Below, one piece after another: positions 1 through 13,660 of a DNA stretch of 64,000 bases. The position numbers and the translations under genes were made by a program. The notes below the pieces were generated by a model, which was given only the letters and a program-made list of their open reading frames with translations, made no database searches and was not told the origin of the DNA. Position 1 is the first letter of the stretch, and every line of letters begins with the position of its first letter. Location of the stretch: contig CDMY01000182.1 in assembly GCA_001179505.1 (NCBI GenBank), forward strand, positions 68,290 to 132,289, given 5' to 3'. The DNA comes from Vitrella brassicaformis. Taxonomy: Eukaryota > Sar > Vitrellaceae.

Positions 1-252
1 CTGCTCTTCCTGCCGGTGCTGCTCTCGCTCATCGGCCCCAAACCCATGTCGAGAGCAGAGGACGCAGGAGACGAGGAAAGCCACAAGCAGAAATCGAAGA
101 CGTCTTCCCAGGCTGACGACACGACGACACACAGCTCCCACGGGGAGTCTTGTGATGTCTCGGAGGGCAGCGATGAGGATGAAGCTAGGCGCGCTTCCGA
201 GACGACCGCAGACGACGAGGCGGGGAGGATCGATCATGAACATCAGGTCTAA
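1..252 (+). CDS. 3' end of a Patched/NPC1-like (RND-type) membrane transporter, partial
   Basis: The reading frame is open from the first base and ends at TAA (250-252). The first 14 residues (LLFLPVLLSLIGPK) look like the end of the last transmembrane helix of the Patched/NPC1/Dispatched family, which commonly ends in a LPVLLS-(I/L/F)-GP pattern. The rest is a hydrophilic, acidic and Ser/Thr-rich cytosolic tail. Most of the gene lies outside the window, so the family call rests on this short motif alone. Nothing suggests that the ATG at 16 is a true start. Confidence 0.5.
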   Translation: MLFLPVLLSLIGPKPMSRAEDAGDEESHKQKSKTSSQADDTTTHSSHGESCDVSEGSDEDEARRASETTADDEAGRIDHEHQV

Positions 253-258
253 GTTACT

Positions 259-517
259 GTGCTGGTGTGGCCTCCTTGGCATTTATCTGGTGTGTTCGTG
301 CGAGTAAGGATGTGTGTGTGTTTATGTGTACCTGGTCTGTCCACAACGGATAAGATGTTACTGTCCTGCCTTTTTCGTCCTTTCATGTGGTGCGTGCGGC
401 GGTGTGTTTATCGTCCTGCATGTAATGTGTTTGCATTCTGTGGTAGTCTGAACTTGGAGTGTTCTTCTCTGTGTGTGTGTCTGTCGACATGTAATCAATC
501 TGATGTGTCTCTCTGTA

Positions 518-554
<37 letters not shown>

Positions 555-1010
555 GTGCGTGTGGGAGTCCGCGGCTCGTCCCTTTTTGACCGAGTAGTAA
601 CGGTGCCGAAATGGATGACAAGAGCTTGCTTGTGGTCCTTGCACCTGCACTCGCCTAGCTAGGACTCCTAGCACTTTTGCATGCATCTCTGCCAACTGGT
701 TCGTTGTCTGTCTGCACCACGTTGTGTGCATGTGCGTGAACTGTGGTCGCTGTATGGATTGGCGGTCTGCCTGATTGCGTTTGTGGTACGTGGACATTTT
801 TCCCTGCCTTCGAAATCGTGAAAATGATGTCTTTCTTGTGCGTGAACATTCGAGGTCGCGAGAAGCAACACGAGAAGCGAATCTGCTGAGGAGAAACACT
901 TGTCGCGCTACACTTGTCGCCATCGCGCTGTCAAGAAACCTGGCCAGCCGCTCCATTGCGAGCTAAGTAGGCTGAAATAGAGTGCCTCAGACCCCCCCTG
1001 GCTACCCCTG
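259..1010. other. Intergenic spacer between the Patched-like gene and BiP
   Basis: No convincing gene is visible on either strand. It contains TG-rich sequence and a (TGTC)n tract. The roughly 150 bases before the BiP ATG presumably hold its promoter and 5' UTR, but no core element can be named. Confidence 0.5.
521..553. repeat. (TGTC)n microsatellite
   Basis: About eight uninterrupted TGTC units. The same unit recurs in introns across the window. Confidence 0.9.
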
Positions 1011-3614
<2,604 letters not shown>

Positions 3615-4463
3615 TAGTACTAGTAGGATGGCTTGTGGTATGTGTCTGTATTGTGTGTATATGTGGTATACACGCCGAATGCTTTGTCGATGTGTTTTTC
3701 TATCGCTCGCTGTACCGTTATCGTTCTCTGTACTGACACAGTAATGCTTGACGTAGGTCGTATTTCTAAGTCTGTTTTGACTGATGGTGTTTCGCGAAAT
3801 TCATGCAAAGCCCGCAAGCTCCCATGCGAAGCTGGGGAACCGGAGGGAGGGAGGGAGGGAGGGCCGGCCGGACGGACGGACGGAGGAAATAACGGTAAGA
3901 GGCGCCAAGCTTCGTGAGTTCCGAACAGTGAGGCGTTTGCCATTTGGCCTGGAAACGGGAAATGCCGATTCACGCAGGCGGAAACTGATTGTGCATGGAT
4001 TGATGTTCAAAGCGAAGTTTGCAATTTGGTGAAATGTTTCTCCCTCCGCATCGACACCCACTCAACAAGCTAAGGAGAGAAGAGAACGAGAGACACAGTG
4101 CAGACACAGCCACGGGTGGCTGATCACTATCACCGTCAAAATGGAGGCACCAATGATTTCCCTCCAACACCGATTTGTATAGGCAACGATGTCTTTTCCG
4201 TTCAGCAGGGGCTCAGAAGAATGAGTGGCTGAATGTGGCCCAGATCATTGTCATGCACTACATCATGCACCAGCAGAAATGACGCACACACCACCAGACA
4301 CGCAGTGCACACACCAGTCCACCCGCCCGACAGTCAGCTACTTCAAGCTGTGTCTTTGCTTGACGTCAGCCAGCCGCCCTGCAGAACACACATCAACAAA
4401 CACACACAATGGACACACATACATCAGGTCCTCTGCATCATGTGTGTGGCCCTCACCTTCTGT
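3615..4463. other. Spacer with short GGGA/GGAC repeats
   Basis: No coding signal is visible. GGAGGGAGG and CGGACGGACGG runs lie at about 3843-3890. The interval separates the 3' ends of two convergent genes. Confidence 0.5.
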
Positions 4464-6293
4464 CTACGGTGCCTGGCCGTCGAGGATGATGGGGGCGATG
4501 GGGCCGAGGACGCGGCGGGCCTTGGCAGCCGTCAGGGGGAATCGCTGTGCGAAGGGCGCGTCATTGGCCACACCTGCTGCTGGCGCCTCGGTGGTATAGA
4601 TGGCTACGCCCACTGCACGCAAACGATAGCAGATGTACGGACACAGTGACGGCATGGGGGTGTTGTCGAGTTGCTGTTCTTTTCCGTGTAAGCGTACCGT
4701 TCCGGCTGTCGCCTGGAGGGGTGCCCATGGCAATGAATGCGATGAAGGGGTCATCGAACGACGTCAGCTCATGCGATTGCCCACACAGCCCACTGACCGC
4801 CTCGTATACCGTCAGGTGTGAGCAGTCGTCGAGTGGCGTATGAGGCGGTCGGATCAGCATACGATCCAAATGACCACCACGCACACTCCTGAGATGCAGA
4901 CACATGTTTGACATATAGTATAGACCACATGCCCTAACGAGGTGTGCCATCTTTACCCACTCACCTGTCAACCGCCACTATTGGCGACTGGTACATGCCG
5001 CTCACAGCCATCCTTCGGTGAATCAGCATGAGCCTCTTCAGCATGGAACTCGCCGATGTTGAGACGACACCGTCATTGGCACCGACCGTCCCCAGCCCAC
5101 ACCATCATCCCCCCAAATGCGGCAGCGGACTGGCGGGTCGTGTGGCTTGGCGTGGTGCTGGAAGGGGTGCTGCGAGAAGGGATGGACGGGGCGGTTGGGC
5201 CGGGGGAGGGGCGGGTTGATGGTGATCGCGAAGTTGGGCTCGTTGCGGATGGCGCGGATGTCATGGTTATAGCGGAAGAGCTCGAGTGTGCCGTCCTGCT
5301 GGCCATTGGGGCGACGAAAGGCCACATGGCGGCCGATGATCATCCACTGGGCGCAGAAACGGGGCACCGATGAGTAGTCCTGCACCCAACACACATACAC
5401 AGAGAGCCATTCACTCATTGCCCTATTGCCTCTTCTCATGTGTGTCGTGCTTACCGCCTTGGTGGGGTGTGTCTGCAGATTTCCGGGGCCCACAGTGACC
5501 GGCAGCTGGCAATAGCCGAGATGCTCAGCGAATCTGAGTGTGTCCGCCACCTCCCGCCAGCCGCCCTCGTCCCCCTCCTCTATCACCCACATGGCCTTCA
5601 TCACATCGCTGTGGCTCAGCTGATCGTCGAACCGCACCGCACCGCCCACCCCCGCACACTCGATGGCCCTCGGCAGCCGAATATTGCGGATGATGGGCCG
5701 CAGGGCGTTTCTGAAGTGGCGGGCTGTCGCCTTGAGTCGGGCGACGGCGGTGAGGTCAGAGAGTGACAGGACGATACTCATCGGCCCGGCGGGAAGGTCA
5801 GACACGTGCAACCGCCGAGCCTGACGACACACACAAAGACACACATGGAGCTGTGTGTGTGTGTGTGTGTGTGTGGTCTCTTTCTCACCTGTGTGAGGGT
5901 GTGTGTTGTGAGTGCGATAGTCGAGTCGATGTTGTCCGCCAGCTGGGCCAGACGGGCCGATTCGTTGGCGAGTTGACGACTGACCTTGGCCACCATCTGA
6001 CAAGCGAATCAACCACACGAGAGACCATGACACAGAGGCCTTTGTGCTGTGTGGTGTGCTAGGCAGTCTGGTCGCACCAATGGTGTGATCGCAGCGGTGT
6101 CCATCTGAGTGAGTCGGCCGATGCCATTGTTGACCTGCGCATCACAGCACACACAAACAACACAAAGCAACCGATGAGCGACGGAGGCACTGAACGGGTG
6201 GATGAGTGAGTGTGTTGACTCCTTACCCTCGCCTGATTCGCCTGATAGGCCTGAATCTGTTTGAGCATCTGATCCCGCATCGCCGCCATTGAC
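4464..6293 (-). CDS. F-box-like protein of unknown function
   Basis: Several exons on the minus strand. An N-terminal helical segment (MAAMRDQMLKQIQAYQANQAR, exon about 6293-6227) is followed by short exons with Leu/Ala heptad-like content (MVAKVSRQLANESARLAQLAD). The next exon (about 5820-5451) has a motif resembling an F-box helix set (MSIVLSLSDLTAVARLKATARHFRNAL). The following exons contain FCAQWMIIGRHVAFRRPNGQ and SFDDPFIAFIAMGTPPGD, and the frame closes at 4464 after APIILDGQAP. F-box proteins recruit substrates to SCF ubiquitin ligases; that role is inferred only from this weak motif. The junction between the exons near 5000-5100 is unresolved because two frames overlap with no clean splice pair. 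The true start could lie upstream of 6293. Confidence 0.45.
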
Positions 6294-6625
6294 GTCTGCA
6301 GCAGACATCACATCATGATGGCAAACAACACATTGTCAACCAAATATAGCCCCATCCCATCGTGAAGCCACGGCGCAAATGTTACGGATCAACCGAATAA
6401 GCTAAGCTGTGGTTATCCATCTGCGGGCCGCATTCGCCATTTCCAGCGAAATTGATAAGCCGTCACGCCGTCTAGGGTGGTCCATGAAACCGCTGCTGCG
6501 CGACCTGAGGTGAAGCACGGTTGGTGATTGAGTTCAGTGTATCCCATTCAGAGTAGCAGTGCGCTCAGTTTATCGTCTGCCTTTGCCATCTCAACTCACT
6601 TCATCACGCAAAAGCAAGAGAGCAA

Positions 6626-9600
6626 GATGAAGATCACCGACGTAAGAGCACCCCCCACACACACGGCGGCCACAGACCGTGCGCGCGCAGCAGAATAGAG
6701 CGCTGCCTGCCTGCCTGGGTCTCTTGTTGTGCACGTGCATCTCACTTCGTCTGCATCTCACTTCGTCTGTCTTGTCTGTCTCTCTTTCCTGGCTTGTCTG
6801 TCTGTCTGTCTGTACGCATGTGTCCACCGCTCATGACCAGGCGATGTGCGAGTTTGAGAAGGCCAACGAGGACAAGGCGTTCTTTTCGTTTGAGTTCTTC
6901 CCGCCCAAGACGGAGGCAGGGGTGGCCAACCTGTACGACCGGTTCGACCGGATGGCGCAGCTCAATCCCCTGTGGATTGACGTCACCTGGGGCGCCGGGG
7001 GCTCCACGGCACAACGGACGCTGGAGCTCTGCACCAACGCACTCAAGTACCACGGCCTCGAGCCACTCATGCACCTCACATGCACCAACATGCAAAAGGA
7101 AATGCTCGACAGCGCGCTCAAAGAGGTACGTACCTTTGGTGGATGGATGGATGCTGGCTGGCTGGCTGGCTGGCTTAGACAGACAAAGGGAGGGACGGAG
7201 AACGATGGCATCCACGAGAGGTATGTGATATGTGTGTATAGTGCGTGGAGCATGGGATCACGAACATCCTAGCGTTGCGCGGCGACCCCCCGAAGGACCA
7301 GGAGAGGTGGACGGCCGTCGAGGGGGGACTCGAACACGCTTCGGACCTCGTCGCATACATCAGGGTGGGTGGGGGTGGGTTGGGGGCGGAGGGGCGGGCA
7401 CAGAAGACAGACAGAGAGAGAGAGAGAGAGCGACAGATAGGCCTTCACACACCCGAGCCGTAGCACCATCGTCGACACACTGGTGCATCCATCTGGTGTG
7501 TTGTGTTGCGGTCAATGGATGGATGCAGAAGAACTACGGTGACTTTTTCTGCATCGCTGTGGCGGCCTACCCAGAGGGACACCTGGAGAACCCTGACAAG
7601 GAAAAGGACCTGCAGATGCTCAAAGTCAAGGTGCGCACAGTACTGAAGTGGCGACGGACAGATGGAGAGGCGGGGCGTCCTATGATCTTCAATCGGACGC
7701 CTGCTACGCATCTTCTGGGCTGGTTGTGTACGTGTGTTGTGTCTTGTGTTGTGTGTTGCAGCAAGACGCCGGTGCGGATTTCGCGATAACGCAGTTGTTC
7801 TACGACAACGAGGAGTACTTCGCCTTCCTCGAGAAGGCCAAGGCCATCGGCGTCACCATACCCATACTCCCCGGTCACCCACACATGGACGCACACCCAG
7901 CCAGGGAGAGAAAGAGAGAGAGGGAGGGAGGGAGAGAGAGAGAGAGAGGGAGGGAGGGAGGGAGAGAAAGGACGCTGCACAACACCCAGATGGCTCATCT
8001 CGGTGTGTGAGGGCTGGCGTGGGTTGGCACGGCAGGCATCATGCCCATCCAGTCGTACCAGGGGTTCAAGAAGATGACCACATTCTGCAAGACCAAAGTG
8101 CCGCAGCACATCATTGTAAGGCTGACCGAACGAGCAAACGACTACATGCACTCAGACAGACAGACAGTCTAAATGTCCATGCGTGTGGCCATTGATGTCA
8201 GGATGATTTGGAGCCGATCAAGGACGACGACCAGGCCGTCAAGGACTACGGCGTCAAACTCGCCGTCGAGGTAGCTTGCGTACACGCACTCACACCAACA
8301 CCCACACATAGGCGCCCGTGTATGTGTGTGTAGATGTGTCGGGAGATATTGGATCACGGCGTGAAGGGTCTGCATTTCTACACGCTCAACCTGGAGACGT
8401 CGGTGATGCGCATCATCGAGGGCATGATGCTCGTCGACACGCACATCTCCAACCGGGTCCTTCCATGGCGACCGGTCAGCCACCCATCCACCCATCCATC
8501 CACCATGGACTTATCTTTTATCTATATCTACGTGTGTGTGTTGCTGATGGTTGAATGCAGTCTGTGCACAAGAAGCGTTCTCGCGAGGACGTGCGGCCGA
8601 TCTTCTGGGCCAACCGTCCCCGGTCATACATGCAGAGGACCGCCGCGTGGGACGAATTCCCCAACGGCCGATGGGGCAACAGAGGTAGGGAGGAAGGGCT
8701 GTGTGGATGGATGTGCATATTGAACGTTTGTGTGGTGTATTTGGGAAGGGCTTTGACATGGCGTGACGTGGCGTGGTGTGGTGTGGTGTGCCCTGTCGTT
8801 ATGTTGTGTGCAGATTCGCCTGCCTTTGACTTTGCGGACCACTACATCAGCAGCAATGTCGACCCCAACGAGACGGTGGGGGAGTGGGCAGGCAGCTGCA
8901 AGATGGGTCGATGCATAGGCTGCTGTGTTTTTCTATGTGTGGGGGTGGTTCACTCGTCAGTCCATGACCCACCGTCGCGAGATGTGGGGCGAGGCACCGA
9001 GCTCAGTCGCCGACATAGCCAAGGTCCCCGTTTCCCTGCACAAGAAACGCATGCTTTATTCTACTCTTTCCTCGTTCCTTCCCCGCGTGCCGTGTGGTGT
9101 CTGTCGTGTGTGCAGGTGTTTTGTGACTACCTGTCGCCTGCGACCAAGGTGACCCGTCTGCCGTGGTGCAGCGACATCATTGGCGACGAGACGTCCATCA
9201 TCCGCAAGCAGCTCATCCCCCTCAACCGCAACGGGTGCCTCACCGTCAACTCACAGCCCCGCGTCAACGCGGCCATCTCCAGCGACCCCTACTTCGGATG
9301 GGGACCCAAGAACGGATTCGTCTTCCAGAAGGTAAGTACTGAGAGAGTGGGGGACTGTCTGGTGAGTCGTGCGGTGTATGATGGTACTGACTGTGTTGCA
9401 GGCGTACTGCGAGTTCTTCTGTTCGCCCGAGACGCTGGAGAGGATTCTCATGGGCATTGAGGGCGAGAAGTGCCTCTCGTACGCCGCAATCAACATCGAC
9501 GTACGTGCGTGGGCAAGGAACGGAACACATGAATACACCGATGTCTATCTGTTGGCTGCTTGTTTGGGTGGATGGGTTGCAGGGCGACATCCGGACGAAC

Positions 9601-10391
9601 ATGCCTGAGGGGTCCGTCAATGCCGTCACCTGGGGCGTCTTCCCATGTACGCACCACAGAAGCCCCCCACACATGAGCACGGACGGACGGACGGACAGAC
9701 AGACATGGCCATTCACCCGTCCCCCTGCCACCTGCCCTCTCTGTGTGCGCGTCCGTGCATCTACAGGCGAGGAGGTGAAGCAGCCGACGGTTGTCGATCT
9801 GGTTTCCTTCATGGCCTGGAAGGACGAGGCCTTCTCACTATGGTCAGCCAATGGATGGATGGATGGATGAATGGATGGAACCAAACAACGCGGCATACGG
9901 GTGTGTGCAGGAAGGAGGAGTGGGGGGCCATCTATCCCGAGGGCTCGCCGTCACGACAGCTCATCACGACCGTACGCACGCACACACCACACGACGCGAC
10001 ACACGGCACATACACAGTTTTGCGCGTCCAATCTATGGTCTTCTCTGTGTGTGTCGTCCGTCGATCCCTCCCTCCCTCCATCCATGAATGATTCAGATCC
10101 ACGACTCCTGGTACCTGGTCAACATCGTCGACAACAATTTTGTCTGGTCGGTGGGCTGCCCAGCCACACACACATTCACTCCACGGACACACGACTACAC
10201 GTGTAAGTTTGTCTGTCTGTCTGTCTGTTTGCATGACTGTCTGTTGTGAATGCAGCGGCGATTTGTTCGGCATTTTGGTGGGGATAACGGGGCGGGCGAA
10301 GATGGGATCCCCCAAGGCCAACGGATCCCCCAAGGCCAACGGCACCATCAACGGCACCGACAACGACGTCACCACTGACGGACTCGTGTGA
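6626..10391 (+). CDS. Methylenetetrahydrofolate reductase (MTHFR)
   Basis: MTHFR reduces 5,10-methylene-THF to 5-methyl-THF, the methyl donor for methionine synthesis, using FAD. I resolve 18 GT-AG exons: 6626-6640, 6841-7125, 7242-7364, 7529-7630, 7762-7873, 8036-8115, 8202-8270, 8334-8474, 8561-8684, 8814-8875, 8961-9023, 9116-9331, 9402-9500, 9583-9646, 9767-9842, 9911-9971, 10097-10146 and 10256-10391. They sum to 1878 nt (625 aa), in the eukaryotic size range. Diagnostic motifs include [51 protein letters not shown] and [12 protein letters not shown]. The C-terminal regulatory-type region follows ([26 protein letters not shown]). The first coding exon is only 15 nt (MKITD). The tail contains a short repeated SPKANG unit. 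Confidence is high because every exon phase agrees. Confidence 0.95.
7401..7976. repeat. (GA)n and (GAGG)n tracts in MTHFR introns
   Basis: A (GA)n run lies at about 7410-7430 and long GAGG/GAGA purine runs at about 7905-7970, both inside introns. Confidence 0.8.
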
Positions 10392-12100
10392 CGGACGAAC
10401 ACGCAGTAGAGAGAGTGTGTGTCGGGAGTGAGACTCGTGTCGATTTTGCCGCAGACAGAGACCAGACATCTACCTACTCGTGTGTGATGCATGTGTGTAC
10501 GTGTGTTTAAACGCATGTGTGCGTGCGTGCGTGTGTGTCGCGTGAACTGACTCTTGCACACGTACGGTTGTTCTCCCCGTCCTCTCCCTCCCTCCCTCCC
10601 TCCCTCCCCCTCGCAATTTCCCCGTGCGCGTGTTTCTTTTGCCATCCATGGTCTATCGCAAGTCGACTGCCTGCCTGCTCGACTGCCTGCCTGCCTGTTT
10701 TCTCGCCTCGTCGATTTGTCCGTCGATTGTGTATGTTACATACACATCGTGGCACAGCCAGAGGACTGCGTGCAGTGCAGTGCTTATGTCTGTCTGCCTG
10801 CTGCAGGCAGGTCGGCAGGTAGGCAGTCAGCCGCAAAGTATGTGGCCAGCCATCTCCATGAGGGACACGCATACGTGTACCGTTCCCGTGCGCACATTCG
10901 TTTGTGTGTGTGTGTTCGTGTGGGTGGCTGGGTGGCCTCTGGCGACGCCAGGACTGCATTACTCGATGCAACCACTGAGGAGGGAGGGAGGGAGGGAGGG
11001 ACAGACAGACACCACGTGACCAATGACCGAAGGATCACTGACTGTCTATCTCTTTGCGCGTCGAACCGTTTTGGAGTATCTACCTGTGTGTCGATGGAAG
11101 GGTAGATTATGATATGCTCCAGAAACAAAGCTGGAGGGACCGTTGCCGAGACAGTGAGTGGGGGGCGGGGATGGACGGATGGATGGAAAGACGCAGTATC
11201 AGACGCCCCGTCTATCGATTTGTCAACTTGATGTGGCTGCGGATAAATGTGGCCACGTGGTGAGCATGGTAGCTTTCCACCCATCCATTCAGGGACGCAA
11301 ATATGCACAATCGCACAGATTCGTGAGTCAGAGACATCACGGCAACCGCCGGGCGGAACAGGTGACTGAGTAACCAAGGCAGACAAGCACGCATCGTGTG
11401 TCGCCCCCCTCCCCCCCCCGCTGCGGGTGAACGGCACAGACAAGGCCAACCACCTGAAATGAGCGGTGTCTCACTTGTGTGTGTGGATGCAGGCGCGACG
11501 ACACATTTCTGCGGCAGGTCCACTAGAGACTTCGAGACGCGGCCATGCGGGCGCAAGGACCGTGCGACTGGCGAGTGGGTGGCCATTCCCGAGATGGTCG
11601 GCAAACTGTGCAACAGATACAAGGAATCCACTGGCCCTTTTGGACTACACAGGGGGTGGGTGAGGGTAGAGTCAGTCAGGTGACTGCAACCGCTTTCCCT
11701 CACACAAGACAACACAATCGTCGCCCACGCCCACACACAGGAGCCTCTCTCTCTCTCTCTCTCTCTCTGAGCGTCTGTCTGTCTCTCTCTGTCTGAATGG
11801 CACAATCGGTTTGATGGTGGGCTGGATGTGTGATGTTTTCTAGAGGTGATTTGTGACTGGGTGCGTGCGTACAAATGGATGCGCGTCGGTACGTCTCTCT
11901 CTCTGGGATGAGCGCATGTGTTGCTCGCTGGCTGTCTACATCGAGGTACGTTTGGTCTGTGTGGCTGTGAGGATGATATCAGCTGAGGGACTGTTGTTTT
12001 CTCTGGCACACACAACACAGGGTGGTTTCGTCGTACAATTGACACGAAATGACTGCTGGTCCGACCATGGAACGCAACACCGCGCACACACACCCACACA
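10392..12100. other. Spacer rich in simple repeats
   Basis: No reliable gene is visible. It contains (CTCC)n at about 10580-10612, GGGA at 10980-11000, (CT)n at about 11746-11768 and scattered CA/TG repeats. ORFs here are repeat translations. Confidence 0.45.
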
Positions 12101-12166
12101 CACATTGCCCGTCCCTCGTGTGTGTGTCTATGTATGTGTCGTATGCCCACCGGCAGCTCTTTCGTG

Positions 12167-12860
12167 CCCTTGACCAACTCAGGGAGCTGCACACACACCC
12201 GCACACTTCCACACACGCGCACTCTGGTGTTCTTCTCAGCGTCGATATCGTCGAAGTGCTTCTGCAAGTCGGACAGCTGCAGCCAGCCGCACCCCCACAC
12301 CAACACAAGTGCTTTGTGTGTGGTACAAATCGACGTGTGCATCAGACAGACCTGATTGGTCGTGGGGTCTTCTCTTGGAGCTCCGTGTGCCCCCCCATAG
12401 TCGTCCTGCAGCTTGGCCAACCAACATACCTCTCGGTGGCCGCCGAAGCGGCCAAAATATGCGTTAGTTAACGCACAGAGAAGAGAAGAGACACGAGGAA
12501 GTCCTATAGATACCGTCTTCCTTTCCTTCTCCCTCACTTACGTACGTACCGCGGGCAGAAAGCGCAGATGCATTGCATTGCATCGCACGCCGACAAGTCC
12601 ACAAATATAATGAAGATGGACAGCTGGCCATCCACCTGCAGGTAGACATGCATTCACAGACACGAGACACGTACACACGACTTGATCAGCATACATAGAG
12701 TATTTCGACAGCTCACCTTCGATGTGCAAAGGGCTAGCAAGGCAGTGCGGTTCGAAGTCGTCATCGGCCGATAGAATATAAAATGCAGGCAGCGATCCAT
12801 GACGTGGGTCACGGAGCATGATGATTTGAAGCTTGTGCGACGGTTCTGGTCAATAGGTTC
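12167..12860 (-). CDS. Weakly supported unknown gene
   Basis: On the minus strand several short segments look like spliced coding exons. PAFYILSADDDFEPHCLASPLHIE (ending near 12719) has a GTGAGC donor. VDGQLSIFIIFVDLSACDAM (about 12641-12555) follows a CTGCAG acceptor. DDYGGAHGAPREDPTTNQ lies near 12405-12350, and LSDLQKHFDDIDAEKN near 12280-12230 follows another CTGCAG. LPELVKGTKELP lies near 12180. I do not recognise the family, cannot set either end, and list it only because the splice signals and phases are plausible. Confidence 0.3.
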
Positions 12861-13660
12861 TGGTGCTGCCCACAGTGCACATTTCGACGTGCGAGTGCAT
12901 GTCCCGGCGGCTCGCTTAGTGAACACACCACTACGCAGTCTGTTGTTTCCATCCCTTCGACTAAGTCCTGTCATCGACTAGCGACAAGCGCACACACATC
13001 ACATAGCTAGTACTAGGACGTCTTCATCTGTACAGACGGGACAGCCAGCCAGCCATGAAGAAAAAAAAGGCCAACAAGAAAGGCACAAGGTACAATGGCT
13101 CACCGACTCACCTAGCAGGCACGGACACATGCACATGGCAATGGACCCCTCTCTCCTTCTCTCTCCTCTGGCTGTGTGTCGGTGTGTGCGCGTCTGAACG
13201 CGCTTGTGTGAGTGACTGTGATTGTACTGTTTACGTACGCCCGCAAAAAGCACGCCGCCACATCTGACTGACTACCACCGACTCACGGCACATCACATCA
13301 CGGGCAGCACTCAGAAAAGGGGATGAATAGAAAACCACGGCAAAATCAACGTCCATATACACACATGGCTGCCAGCCTGTCGGTGTGGCTGGGTGGCTGC
13401 CGACTAGGTTTGGGGCGTCCAGGGAGGGGTACCCCTTGTGTGAGGGTGGGTGTCTTAGTGCTGTCTATGCTATCTATACACTAGTGCATCAATCAGTCAA
13501 AGGATGGATGGATGCCCTGTACGTACGATCGTCAGTCAATACTACCCACTCAATCGTTGGTCCCACCTGCGCCAGAACAGACACACAAGGAAACACAAAA
13601 GACGGCATTCTTCAAGCGCGATGCTCTTCGCATGCGTGTGTGCATGCGTGTGTGTGTATG

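Noticed and set aside
4464-6293. Plus-strand ORFs of 99-108 aa over the F-box-like gene
   Set aside because: Shadows of the minus-strand exons. The minus strand has consistent splice signals and better composition.
11212-12537. 441-aa open frame on the minus strand
   Set aside because: Mostly translated CA/TG and CT repeats. Only short pieces with splice signals look coding and these are listed as a weak gene.
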